Shown: positions 23,267 through 34,577 of the stretch, piece after piece
How the letters are laid out: the number at the start of each line of letters is the position of its first letter
How positions within the stretch are numbered: position 1 is the first letter of the stretch
Origin: Loripinus fragilis
Lineage: Eukaryota; Mollusca; Bivalvia; Lucinida; Lucinidae
DNA length: 64,000 nucleotides
Direction of reading: 5' to 3'
NCBI GenBank assembly: GCA_964019695.1
Contig: OZ026520.1
Coordinates: 32,088,120 to 32,152,119 of the forward strand
Program-made: the position numbers and the translations under genes
The notes under the pieces: generated by a model
Told to the model about the DNA's origin: nothing
Database searches by the model: none
Seen by the model: only the letters and a program-made list of their open reading frames with translations

Positions 23267-23534
23267 TTAGTGAGAGCTCTGACTGACACCTACATTTTTG
23301 TACCTCTAAAATGCATGCTGGGTATTTTTTATATGTGTTTTTGAGGTCTGCTGGGTGTTTTTTTTAAATCAGCCTTTTCAAAAAAATTATTTCAGGAGTA
23401 CATGTACCATCAGTGGCAAATAGTTGGGCTCAAGAGGCCCATACTGTTTGAAAGTTTTAAGGTTATCAGCAGACCACATGTTATCATTAGCAGGCAAAGA
23501 GGTACTTTTGGAAAAGACAGACCTGATCAAATTC

Positions 23535-23842
23535 GGCCAAATAAAAAGTGTGTTTAGGGTAACAGGTCTGAAAATTTAGGTAGGGTAGGCACACACATTT
23601 TTTTAATTACTTTTTTTCTAGAAAAAATATAATTTTATGCATTTTTAAAGAATAAGCCTTTCAAAATGCAATAATTTACATTTTTTTCCAGAGAACCTGA
23701 AAATGCTTTTTGAAAGGCTTAATGCATTTCAAAATGCATTAATTTATATTTTTTTCCAGAGAACCTGAAAGAAATTCAAGGTTTCACCATTAAATTAAGT
23801 AGGGTCCGGTTACCCGAAACACGGGTATTTTTTTATTTGGCC
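23535..23842. mobile_element. PIF/Harbinger-like MITE copy 2
   Basis: Ends GGCCAAATAAAAAGTGTG and TTTTTTTATTTGGCC, with AGGTAGGGTAGGC and AGTAGGGTCCGGTTACCCG subterminal motifs. An internal tandem duplication (TTTTTTCCAGAGAACCTGAAA twice, about 70 bp apart) enlarges it. Flanks TTC/TAA no longer match. Confidence 0.75.
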
Positions 23843-24059
23843 TAACATGAATCCAGACAATCCAGCACCTGATGGAGCAGTAGGATCAGGGTTTAAACTG
23901 TTTACCAAAACTACCGCATTTACAAAATTACCGCACAAAATTGTAAATATTTTCTTACCCATATTTATCTCATTGAGACGGTTCTTTTGAGTTTCAACAG
24001 CATATGTTTTGGTTGAGAAATAAGAGAATTATTTTTCTGTTGGATCTGACTGCAGATTC

Positions 24060-24312
24060 AGGGGTCGCGAATCCCGGCCCGGTCCCATACTTTCGTGGAG
24101 TTTGATCACGAAATAATTTCTACGGTCATTCTACTCCCTTCCGCTGAATCATTCAAGAAGGGTTGTTTTAAGTTACAAGCGAAAGTATGTGCACGAAGTA
24201 CTGGTTAACTGCTTGTTCAAGCTTGCCCAGGAAAAGCTGTGGTTAGGTGAACTGACCGTCCCGCCATGACCATATAGCTGTTGACTTGGGACGTAAAGCA
24301 ACAAAACAAATT
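24060..24312 (+). mobile_element. Diverged tRNA-derived SINE, plus strand
   Basis: It shows GGGGTCGCGAATCCCGGCCC near the start (degenerate B-box region) and ends GACTTGGGACGTAAAGCAAC with an AACAAAACAAA tail. It is the only intronic SINE I see oriented against the gene. Confidence 0.6.
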
Positions 24313-24581
24313 TTTCTGTTGGCCTGTGTTCAGAATTGTTCTCAATCCACACTGTTCTCATACACACTATGAATCTGTTTTCTATATTTAATGTGCTGAA
24401 GTATAGAGATAGAATATAGTGTGTGGCAGCATATTCAAATACTGATCAAATACAGTATCTTTTCCACACCAGATAGGCGGCAATCGAAAATGCTCTTAAC
24501 AATCAACAAACGCGGATCAAAAATCTCTAGAAACAGTGTTTTGGATTGCCATTTGTCGCTAGTTGGGTGCCAAATGACAAC

Positions 24582-26286
24582 TAGAGGACCTGAAGGTCCT
24601 GAGGCGCTCACCTGATCTCCTTAATAATGTTAAAATAGGTCAAGGTCAGCTACAGCTTATAATGGAACATATTTTGTTTTTACCATATACATTTTGGTCA
24701 AGTGACCTAAACAATCTAATGAATAATCCATCAAACAGCCCTGTGATTTCTGAGAAAAGGATGTTTAGATAGGTATGTGGCAGTCCAAATGAAAGGCTTT
24801 GGATAAAAGGTCATAGGTCAGCTTGACATTTGGTACTTAATAAACCATTGTCTCAATAGGTTTAACTAATATGGATTCGGCTCAGTTATAGAAAATGAAC
24901 TTTTAAAGATTTTCTCCATATAAATGCATCAGGAATCAAATTTCACCTTGCCATAAAGTAGGTCAAGGTCAACCAAGATTCAACATTTGTGCTAACCTGG
25001 TAGGGCCCACATCCCCGATCCTACATACCAGGTCTCAAAGCAAATGGCCTTTTGGTTCCAGAGAAGAAGAGATTTAAAGAGTTTTACCATATATTGGCAT
25101 GGTGGCCATGTTAGTCATGTGACCATAACAATTTGTATAAGTTTTGGCTAACCAGTCATAAGGAGTTGTCATATGAAATTTGGTTTCAATTGGCCACGAA
25201 TTGTCTGAGAAAACTATGTTTTAATATGTTGATGGGATTCCAATATGAGCAACCTTTGCTGAAAGGTCAAAGGTCAACCTTGACCTTTGAAATTTATTTA
25301 TAGACACTAGATTGAACATATCAAGTGAGAATAATGACTTTGGCTTCTGCAGTATTCAAAAAATCAACTTTTCAAAAAAATTCCCATTCAAATGCATTAG
25401 GAAGCAAACTTGACCTTGACATTAAGTATATCAAGGTCAACCTAGGATCATCATTTGAACAAACTTGGTAGGCCCCACATCCCCAATGCTACATACCAAG
25501 TCCCAAGGTCATCGGCCTTCTGGTTCTGGAGAAGAAGATTTTTAAAAGGTTTTTACCATATATGGGCGTGGCGGCCATCTTTCTCATGAGACCAAAATAT
25601 TTTGATTAAATTTTGGCTGACTTATCATAAGGAGTCTTCACATAAAATTTGAGCTCAATTGGGCCAATGGTTTGTGAGAAAACTATGTTTTAATATATTG
25701 ATGGGACCACAATATGAGCGACCTTGGCTGAAAGGGCAAAGGTCAACCTTGACCTTTGAAACTTATTTATAGCCATTGTCTCATTAGTTTCAACATATCA
25801 AGTAAGAATAATCACTCTGGCTTTAACAGTATTCAAAAAATCAACTTTTCAAAAAAATTCCCATTTAAATGCATTAGGAAGCAAATTTGACCTTGACGTT
25901 AAGTAGGTCAAGGTCAACCTAGGATCATTATTTGAACAAACTTGGTAGGCCCCACATCCCCAATGCTACATACTAAGTCCCAAGGTCATCGGCCTACTGG
26001 TTCTGGAGAAGAAGATTTTTAAAGGGTTTTTACCATATATGGGCATGGCGGCCATCTTGGTCATGTGACCAGGAACATTTGAACAAACTTTTGTTCCCCC
26101 ATCCTAAGGAGTCTCCATATGAAATTTGAGTTCAATTGGCCCAGTGGTTTCAGAGGAGAAGATGTTTGAAAATGTTGACAGACGGACGGACGGACGACGG
26201 ACGACGGACGGACGACGGACGACGGACGCCAGAGTCACTGGTATACTAATAGCTCACCTTGGAGCCTTCGGCTCAGGTGAGCTAAT
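24582..26286 (+). repeat. 1.7-kb satellite-like element rich in TCAAGGTCA sites
   Basis: Three tandem units of about 465-480 bp (TACCATATATnGGC phrases at about 25090, 25554 and 26032). The array is followed by a GACGGACG minisatellite (26178-26230) and a terminal hairpin AGCTCACCTTGGAGCC...GGCTCAGGTGAGCT. The start GAGGACCTGAAGGTCCTGAG is also a small hairpin. It is inserted in the MITE at 24466. Class unknown; Helitron-like or satellite-carrying DNA element are options. Confidence 0.7.
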
Positions 26287-26989
26287 AAAAAACTCTGTTT
26301 CTAACGATTTTTTATCTTTGTTTGTCAATAGTACTAACATTTTCGATTGCAGCCTATCACACAGGTATCATACCGTTTTCTGACTGCGGAGAATTTGCGG
26401 CTAGTCTTGTCTCGGGGGTCGTTTCTTTTATGGTGGAGGGGAGGGTTGGTTCCGTAAAAGGGTAAAAAAATATATTTTTATTAGCTATATCCAACTCAAA
26501 TCTATTGTATCAACACAACCAAACACTCGTCCATGTGCTTAGAATATCGCAAACCTTGCAAACTCTACTGTTGGACCACAAATTATGGTTTAAAACGGTG
26601 GAAATTATTTTGAAAGGCAAAAATTGCTTTCAGTCGATCGAACTGAGAAAATCCTAAAATAACATTCCATTTAACATTGATATCTTAAAAGCCAGGTTAT
26701 CGATAGCAATTTTGCAAAAAATAGTATAGTAATTGCTCTTAGCATTTACTAGATAATGTCATATAAACATGGTGCCTATGCTCAAAAATGTTGATCTTAT
26801 CCGCGGACGTTGGTGTACCTGTCCGCGGGGCACACCAAGAGTTTGCTAGTCTAACCGAGGTGATTACTTACGGAAAATGCTAATACTGAAACGCGGATGT
26901 TACGGTGTTGAATCCTAGTACTGTCCTCGAAGTTGTAATGGATAAATTGCTTAAAATGCAATAATCTGAATCAACATCGTTGGGGTAGC

Positions 26990-27420
26990 TACCATTACGC
27001 AGTTACGCACGTGCGTAATAAAAAATAGTAACATTCAAGGGAGGTCACCCAATGTGGTAATAGTGATTTTTCATACTATAAGGAACTGCTCATAAAGGAA
27101 AGAATTCGCTCCCTCTGGGAACAAATTAGTCTTTCCTTTAAGAGAATTTCCGCTTTTGAAAAGGGGCACAATTAATTCTTTTATTTAGTCAAGCAAACCT
27201 CAGTATAAATTCAGCAAATATATGATACCTATATGGACATACGTTTTTCAGTATATCATTACATACTCGCATATGATGTGCGTAACTTTTCCAGCGTTCT
27301 GGCATGTTTTATTTAAAATAAGTATGCAATGATATACTGAAAAGCGTAAGCCCATATAGGTATCATATATTTGCTGAATTTAGACTGAAATTTACTTGAA
27401 TTAAATAAAAGAATCAAATC
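26990..27420. repeat. CACGTG-palindrome element and ~97-bp inverted repeat
   Basis: TTACGCACGTGCGTAA (27003-27018) is a perfect 16-bp palindrome, followed by sequence shared with 36080-36245 (ATAGTAACATTCAAGGGAG, GTGCGTAACTTTT). Arms 27170-27268 and 27317-27415 are inverted (TGATACCTATATGG, CAGTATATCATT), enclosing the GTGCGTAACTTTTCC tail. Confidence 0.75.
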
Positions 27421-28402
27421 AAAATAAAATGTTTTGTCAGTATCACGATCTTCCCCTAAATGTTTGAAAATATGGCCAAACAATTTATTTGTGCTTGTTG
27501 TTGCTCCATGTTGGAGAAGAAAGTCAAACTTTTAGGTTCGCAACACTATAATTTGATTTCTATGATCAATTTAATACAAATGGAGTTCCCTTCATGCATC
27601 CCTTATGTTGGTCTTAATATTGTTTTGAACATAACAGGCCTTCAGTTAAGATTGTGTACATTTGTAACAGTAACTTAACTTTCTTATTTCTCAACCAAAG
27701 CATATGTTTTTTTAAGCTTACATGAGAAGAGATGACGTACTGGAAATGTAACAACAACGAATGCTGAGGATGGGCGGTTACTGTTTCAGAGGAACGTCAA
27801 GTAACTAAAGACCATTCTCGTTACCCTGACTCTGCACTGATTGAGGCAAAGAAAGGCTACCTCAGGGTGAAATTTTTCAAGCAACTAGCAAAGGCTCTGA
27901 TCAGACTGTGCATATGCGTAGGCTGATCTGTGGCTTTGCTGGTCGCACATACCACATTGAAATAATCAAAACATAATTCACGCAAGAACTTCTGTTATTA
28001 TAGTAAATGTAGGTGGAATAGAATCGGGATAAGCTCCTGTTAAAAAGACTTTTAAAAACATGATAATAAAATAGAATAATAAAATAAATGTGATCCCACT
28101 TATTTCTGGGGAGTTAGATAGACACTGCTTTCCATCACGAAAGATAGAGGACCTTTGATCTTTTTTCCTGTTTTGAGCTACTCCCGGATGAGTCGTCATA
28201 CAATACATTAGATCTACTGCGTTTGTGTTTCTTTTCAATAAGCAATATTGTGATCAAGAAAAAAGTAATTGCAGGTGTTTTGGGGGCAGGGAACATGGCA
28301 TTTATTTCACGCGAACGGGGAAAGTAAGGCCAACTTTTGATGGAAACAGAAGAATAAAGATAATAATGGGGAACAGGGAACATAAGATAACGAATTTTCG
28401 AT

Positions 28403-28427
28403 GGGGGGGGGGGGGGGGGGGGGGGGG
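28403..28427. repeat. Poly-G run, 25 bases (longest of ten runs of 14 or more)
   Basis: Other runs: C 30307-30328, G 31277-31291, G 32603-32616, G 34297-34312, C 37036-37051, C 37773-37786, C 38014-38035, G 46004-46018, C 60394-60410. They sit at fixed places within repeat families, so they are family features, though exact lengths may carry sequencing error. Confidence 0.85.
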
Positions 28428-28676
28428 CAGGGGAACACGCCCCTTTATTTCAGGAGAACATGGGGACATTTACCCCCACCGCTTTGGGAGGGCCTCCCGA
28501 ATGTATCGTCTGCTAAACACATCAAAGTTTAACAAAAATGAGCCAGTGCATGAGATTTCCAACAACAACAACACCATTTGGAGTTTCTAAGCTTAAAGGG
28601 AGGCTGCAGAGGCTCGTCCGAGTCTGCACATGTCAAAATGCCACATTGGTGGAAATCTCATGCCGCGGCTCATATA

Positions 28677-29771
28677 GTATTGAGGCCCCCAGGGGGTCTA
28701 TGCTCCCTTGATCCCTGAAAATTATGCACTGATCTCCCAAAATGCCTCAGCTCCCTGAAAGTATTTTTCCTTTGCTCCCCAAATCCTTAAAATTAATTCA
28801 GCTTCTCCCAAAATCCCGAAAAATATAAGCCAATTCTCTCCTAAAATGCATTTTTCTTTCCATAGTATTAAATTCACATGCCTAAACAATGAAGCTATAC
28901 ACGAGCGGATGACTAAATATTCACTTAATATATTTAATATATACATGTAAAAATAAGGCTTAGCCAAAGAATACAAATATTACATGATATGTAATTAGTT
29001 TAATGAAATAAACACGTGTGCTAGTGGGTTCCGGTCACATGCTCCCCCGGGAAAAATTGTGTGATCTGGTGCATTCTGGGTGTTCCAAAGTATGTTATTA
29101 TCAACCTAAAACTCAACATTTTTTAGGATATAATAAATCAACAACACCCCAAATTTTGTGCCATATTTTTCTCCAAGATTAATCCAGATGCGCACGTTAG
29201 CACAAAAAATGAATACAATCACATATTACAAGGGGGGCCTGGAGCAATAGCCCCCGAAAGCCAAGGAAATGTAAAAAATGGATGCTTTTCTTTTCCATGT
29301 AATGATGTCGATTCAGATTCGTGCTAGTGGGGTACGGGGGTAACTCCCCGATTTTTTTTTATTAAAATGGTGCTAGCTGGCGCAATCTCATGGTTCCAAA
29401 ATACATTATTCTCAACCTAAAAATTAACAATTTTAAGGATAATAAAATCAGCAATAGTAAAAAGTATTCGTCATACCTTTCACCAATACCAAGGCAGAGT
29501 AGCATGTTACAGCTCGAAAGTAAATACATTTAGATTTTCCAAGGAGGGGGATGGGTATTGGGGCTTCTCCTCAGAAGCGGAATAATTAAAAAAAATCAAA
29601 TGAAATGATGGCTTTTCCTTTAAGGTAAGAGTTCATAAATTAATTTTTACTTTATTGCAGGGCTCCCAAAATCCCCAAAAAAATAAGTTTGCTCCTCAAT
29701 ACCAGTGCAGCCCAGCTCCATGAAAATATATAGCCCTTCTCCCCTGCTCCCCCAAACCCCTGGGGGCCCCA
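28677..29771. mobile_element. 1.1-kb inverted-ended repeat (GGCCCCCAGGGG ends)
   Basis: The left end GTATTGAGGCCCCCAGGGGG is the reverse complement of the right end CCCCTGGGGGCCCCAGTAT with two or three differences. Inside are recurrent CTCCC(AAAATCCC) phrases on both halves. It abuts an ANNKGADQ-type repeat at 29772-29940. Confidence 0.6.
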
Positions 29772-30015
29772 GTATTTATTTCAAGATAAAGGCGCGCAGC
29801 AAGGCAGAAGCAAGGATGACTAGGCTTCAACATCACATGGGCCTCGATGCGAGAAATCTCTAAGAACAATAAAGGCACTGGTCTTTCGCGCAGTCTGATC
29901 AGCGCCTTTGTTATTCGCAATCATTGCTGAAAAGTTAAGTAACAAGGTCAACTATCTTAATTCTTCACTTTTTGGTAATTTCAACATGATAAAATCCTCT
30001 GACTACGCCCCTATT

Positions 30016-30145
30016 TTGTTTGATTTGATTCTTTACCTCCCAGCCAACAATTTTTCAGATATATCGGGACGGGTCTTCCTGGGTTGAACCAGTACTAAAA
30101 CAAGGATAAATGTGTCTTGCTCAATGACACAACACAATGCGACGC
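30016..30145 (-). mobile_element. SINE copy lacking its tRNA head, intron 1
   Basis: Core and tail match the 9493 copy (GTCTTCCTGGGTTGAACCAG, TGTCTTGCTCAATGACAC) and the head is absent after ACAATGCGACG. It lies inside the 6.1-kb TATCA-flanked element. Confidence 0.8.
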
Positions 30146-30286
30146 CCCTGACATATAAATGTTGTCTGCAACTGTTTTTTTTCTCCAAGATGTCCTCTTA
30201 CGTCTACTGAGGACAACAGGCAATCCCCTAATACAATAGGAGCAACAATAAAAAATGGACGGACGCCAAAAGATTCGCCGCCATAG

Positions 30287-30613
30287 GACATCCGTGGATC
30301 CAGACGCCCCCCCCCCCCCCCCCCCCCCGCCCCGAAATATCACAAAAATGTAGGGTTTCTCAGCAATTCTGGTCCGGATCCCCTGAAAAATCAGTTATCA
30401 TCCTAGCATTCAAGGATGGGCCAGCAGCATCGGCTCGCCAGCGAAACGCCATTTGACACCATTCAAATGGCGTTTCGCTGGCCGACCGACGATGGCCCGC
30501 TTATAGTAGTATCTGGATCCAACCTCTCGTCATCATTCAAAAACAAGCAAAGGAAAAAAAACCGTTATAGTTGGACCCCTCTCTGACAAAAACTGTCTGG
30601 ATCCGCACATGTA
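30287..30613. mobile_element. GGATCC-ended foldback element, copy A
   Basis: The ends GTGGATCCAGACGCC and CTGTCTGGATCCGCAC are inverted; a C22 run follows the left end. The centre is the P4 palindrome (30418-30505, CTCGCCAGCGAAACGCCAT arms). Also shared: TAGGGTTTCTCAGCAATnCTGGTCCGGAT. Other copies: 36001-36372, 36945-37208, 37993-38287, 40603-40881. Confidence 0.78.
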
Positions 30614-30735
30614 GGGCGGTCAGTAGCCTATTCCTCTGTTGTCTACAATGCATATGACTTGCAACAAATATGCCCCAACAATTCTGTTGTTGTTATCAAT
30701 AACTTACTCCGAAGAACAAGACACGCAGCTCAGGA

Positions 30736-31030
30736 GGGGGAGGGGGAGGGGGGTTACTCTAATATTTTTATAAACACATAGGCTAAGGCAATTTTTAGGG
30801 GTTTAAAATTTCAATTTCAGTATGTTTTGTGGGTTTCAAAGAAATGAATATTTTTGGGGGTATAAAGATTTTGTGGATATTTTTGGGGTTTATCACATAA
30901 TTGGGTTATATTTAAGGGTCATTTCTATGCATTTTAGGGTCTTTTCATTCGGTCAAGGTACATAATGGGGGATATTTTGGGGGGTTGCTAAATTTCAAAT
31001 ATTTTTTGGGGTACTTGAGATTCTTGATTT
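30736..31030 (+). repeat. G-tract-headed repeat, copy 1
   Basis: Starts GGGGGTTACTCTAATATTTTTAT, then GGGGTTT-rich phrases (GAATATTTTTGGGGG). A shorter copy lies at 31277-31395 and an inverted copy at 60080-60412. All three place the homopolymer just before TACTCTAATATT. Confidence 0.7.
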
Positions 31031-31395
31031 TTTGGATGAACCGTAGATGCTAGGCCTGACCATACGTATGAAGAAAAAGTGAGAGTTCCCACCCCCCCCC
31101 CCAGCCCTGGGACATGCAACCACTTTTATGTAACAAGTATACACTTTTACTAAGTAGTTCAGTCTACGCGGTTGTTCGGAATGGCTGGCTGACTGATTGA
31201 TTGACTGAGAATTAAGCAGACAGACAGCTATATTTTGGTGCATACTTCTCTAAAACAATGGTCAGCTTTCGGCGGAGGGGGGGGGGGGGGGATGGTACTC
31301 TAATATTATCATAAATAAGTAGGTTCGGTCCACTTTTGGAGGTTCAAAATTTTGAACTTTCTTTTTTTTTTGTTGTTTTTTTTTTTGGGGGGGGC

Positions 31396-32493
31396 GGTCA
31401 GGAAAATAATGACCACCTGAGCCACTAGACACATGTTAGCTGGTTTAACGAGCATACAAGTAAAAGAACCAATGCATACAGATGGGCAGACTGATTAACG
31501 GGCAGACAAACAAACAGCTAGACTTTGCTGCTCACAACCTTTGGCACTTTGGTCAGGCGATCTTACTACCGTAAATACTAGATTATTTCGCTAAATGAGC
31601 ATTCAGAGAAATAAAAAGAGCGATTGCCGAAACCCAATGGTTTCATTCTGATTTAACCGTAATTGGTCCAGTGGTTTCAGCACACCACCTACCTATCTTT
31701 TGTCATAGATGATTCTGATAGTTTTTTTAGCTTTAGGATTTCCGCGGAAAAGAAAGCATATTGCAGAACCCCGCGGCCATGAACAACGCCGACAATGGTC
31801 ACATCCGCGGTAAGATTAGGAGCATGCTCTCACCCCGTGGTTCAGATTCGCATCAAACTCGCAATAGAACCAGTATCGGCTGTCCCTGCTGGTAGAAACC
31901 AACAGACTATCAAAATGTAAGTGCCTTTGAGCCCATAATTGGTTCTTGCCGCTTTAATTAATGTGTGAAAAAACGGTTCTAAAAAGCCCTACCCCGCGGC
32001 CAGATAACAAAACCCCGCAGACGCTATAGCATTTTTTCACGCACCTCCGTGGTTAAGACTTGCAACAGTTGAAGGGGTAGGGGCAGAAATCCCGTTCTCA
32101 TAAACAATTGACGCTTATTTAAGCCGAATCATTAGTTACAGGTAAAAACAAGTAAACGTCGTTTCATCAAAAACGCAAAAAAATTAGAAACCATTTCTGT
32201 AAAAAAGTGTAATTGTCAATCAATCCCAAAGTATCCCGATTTCAAGGACTCGTTCATGATGTATTTGCATTTTACTCGCATATTGTAAGTACTGTAATGC
32301 CTTAGCCATGATGTGTTGTTAGGGTGACTATTCAAGAAAACATATGTGCTTTTAATCCACTCTAACAAGTGTTCGTAAATAAGTTTTTACTATTTCAAAT
32401 GAGAGCCCCTACCTTCAATTTCAGTATATTTATGCCCCGCGTATAGACTAACAGAAAAATATCCGCGTCCAAGAATTCGGTATGATACCTGTG
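31396..32493. other. Right inner part of the 6.1-kb element, no gene seen
   Basis: This is AT-rich DNA with scattered CCGCGG/CCCCGCGG motifs (31740, 31771, 31803, 31993), likely subterminal repeats of the host element. No ORF above about 60 codons looks coding. Confidence 0.6.
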
Positions 32494-32503
32494 TATCAGG
32501 TGT

Positions 32504-34577
32504 TTTCCAAAATGTCAAATGGATAAGTTCAAATATTGGGATAAACCTGGTTTATTCTAGAAAATGAAATGAAGGGGGATTTCCCGCCTCCATCTATAAA
32601 ATGGGGGGGGGGGGGGATTTTCAAAATATTGGGGGGACCAGTTTGGAACATAAAAACACTGCTTATAGCACCTAGGCTTCTTAATGTATGCCTCTTAACC
32701 CTTTTACCATAACATTTTTTTACCCTTTATGCAAGACAAATTTCTTTTGTTGGTGAACTGGCCCACTGGGTGATGGTCTAAATTGCAAACAGTATGTACC
32801 TAGATGAAATTTCTCCAAGGAGCAGTCTGATCAGGGTTCATATTGTTTGAGACCACTTAAAAGTGCATTTTGGTTTGATTCCTGATCTTTGCCTTCTTTA
32901 CTTTTCTTGCAGGCATCCAGATTATTCAGGCTCAACAGATTACACAAACTTAAGTTTATACTTTATAGGTTAAAACCATTAAAAAACATTGAAGTTTATC
33001 GGCAAAATGTTTACAGTGTTTGATTTTATATAATCTATGCTGGATACAAGATTAACTGCCAAGAATAATAGGGCAAAAAAAAAATAATTGTGTGGTTCGG
33101 GTAACGGCTGAAAAAACATTAGGTAGGGTAGGTAGGTATATTTTTTTTTTTTTTTGCGATGGCTCACATGCTGGATGACAAAAAACGGCTTTCTAGCTGA
33201 GAACAATTTAGAATTCTGAAAGTACGGAGCTCTGCCGCGTGTTCACATTTTGGCCTGAAGATATTCAGCAAAACGCTGACAGAATCCAATATTTTAACGC
33301 AGAAATGGGAAAAAAAACACGAAAAATCGGCTGATTGAAAGCGAAACCGGGAGTGGCAAATGCGTGGTTATACGATCTACCCGAAATGACCGGAGCGACT
33401 ATTCCGGTACTACTGAACTGTACCGAACCGAATCGCTAACTGTACCGAAAAGTACCGCGATTTTCTGTGATTTTTTAAAATAATTTTTTACAGGACGAAA
33501 AAAAAATTAGGGTGGGACCAAAATCGTAGGTAGGGTCGGGTTACCCGAACCAAACAATTTTTTTGTTTTGGCCTAGGGTCTTTTAACTGTAAACTATGGT
33601 GAGAGAAAAAAAGGCTGAAAAGATTGTTTTTTCATTGAAAAAAGGGGTATTTACAGCAGTCAAAGGATAAAGGCTAGTTTCAGGCATTTCTTTCACAAAT
33701 TTTGGATGCGGGACTGTCTCACATCAGGTCAGAATTTGTGTGTGATCTTCAAAAAATAAACGTGCATCCTGCAATCACGCCTCCTAGAATAAACGCTGGG
33801 TAAATATGGTAAGAAACCAACTAGTACTGTCCCACTATTTAGGGTACATGTATAAAGTATCTACTGGACTAAACTCTCTCCTTGCTAGTTCATGGCGACT
33901 TTTGTCATCTGCTGATATCCTAATTGCAAACAGTTTAGACGCAAATCAGGAAGAGCAGAATGTTGGTCCTTATCTGGATCCAAACTGTTTGACACTCCAG
34001 TGATTTTATTTGGGATTTTAAGAAGCTACCTTTTCCTTCACATTTGCAAAAATATTTCATTAAAATTGGGAAAATAGGTGCTAAAATGCATAAAATTGGG
34101 ATAATTAGGGCCATTAATGGATAGGGATTGCTTATAAAAATGGCCAAATAAAATCACTGCTGAATCTGATAGTGCTTGTGAGAGTTTTTTGAAAAAGTTA
34201 AGATTTGATTAAAATGTCAGCAGACAACAAAAGCATGTACCTTGAGCTGAATTGCAAATGTCATGAGTTTTCGTGACCAATAAAGTTCCAAAGACTGGGG
34301 GGGGGGGGGGGGAAAACATGTAAATATGGAGTTTGGCATCCTATTTTCACGGATTTTTTGGAAGAAAAGTGGGCTCCCATAAACATGAGAAAATTCACCC
34401 CAGATACTCACTTGTTAGTGGGCAACTTAACAGGAAAATTTGACTTGCTCAACGGCAAAATTTCCCACGTCGAGCATGGAATTTCCACACCCCTGCCCTG
34501 CATGCAGTGATCTGCCAAGAAATTTCAGAATTTTAATTTACGTATTTATGAAATCACTGCCTATGTACTGCTGATTC
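32504..34577. other. Intron 1 stretch between the two nested complexes
   Basis: Holds a G14 run (32603), a P3 palindrome (32785-32850), the PIF/Harbinger-like MITE (33071-33573), a P2 palindrome (33928-33995) and a G16 run (34297). No coding exon recognised. Confidence 0.7.
33071..33573. mobile_element. PIF/Harbinger-like MITE copy 3 with extra internal sequence
   Basis: Left end GGGCAAAAAAAAAATAATTG, right end TTTTTTGTTTTGGCC, subterminal TTCGGGTAACGG, AGGTAGGGTAGG and GTCGGGTTACCCGAA as in copies 1-2. It is 200-250 bp longer than the others, with unrelated sequence in the middle. Confidence 0.7.

Larger units (their letters stand above)
26360..32493. mobile_element. 6.1-kb element, 15-bp perfect TIRs, TATCA target duplication
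   Basis: Ends CACAGGTATCATACC and GGTATGATACCTGTG are perfect inverted copies and a looser match continues for ~35 bp (GCGGA..CTAGTCT..CGGGG). TATCA flanks both sides (26355-26359, 32494-32498). The outer DNA on either side rejoins into one MITE terminus, proving insertion. CCGCGG/CCCGCGG motifs cluster near both ends (26368-26895, 31740-32470). No transposase is visible; the interior holds nested repeats. Confidence 0.85.
24466..32503. mobile_element. ~200-bp MITE split by two insertions (copy 1)
   Basis: The ends ACACCAGATAGGCGGCAATC (24466) and GATTGCAGCCTATCA + GGTGT (26345-26359, then 32499-32503) are inverted. The right end is cut by the 6.1-kb element and the middle by the 1.7-kb repeat. 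Removing both leaves about 200 bp, the same as copy 2 at 37944-38431 after removing its own insert. TTTCC flanks both sides (24461-24465, 32504-32508). Confidence 0.82.

Noticed and set aside
28225..28590. 121-codon frame with a poly-Gly run
   Set aside because: The Gly run comes from the G25 homopolymer; no homology, likely random.
29696..29920. 74-codon minus-strand frame 'RERPVPLLFLEISRIEAHV'
   Set aside because: Overlaps the ANNKGADQ-type repeat read in another frame; repeat-derived, not a gene.
26355..32498. Calling the 6.1-kb element RAG-like or Transib outright
   Set aside because: Only the CAC start and 5-bp duplication fit; no transposase and no clear nonamer-type second motif were found.
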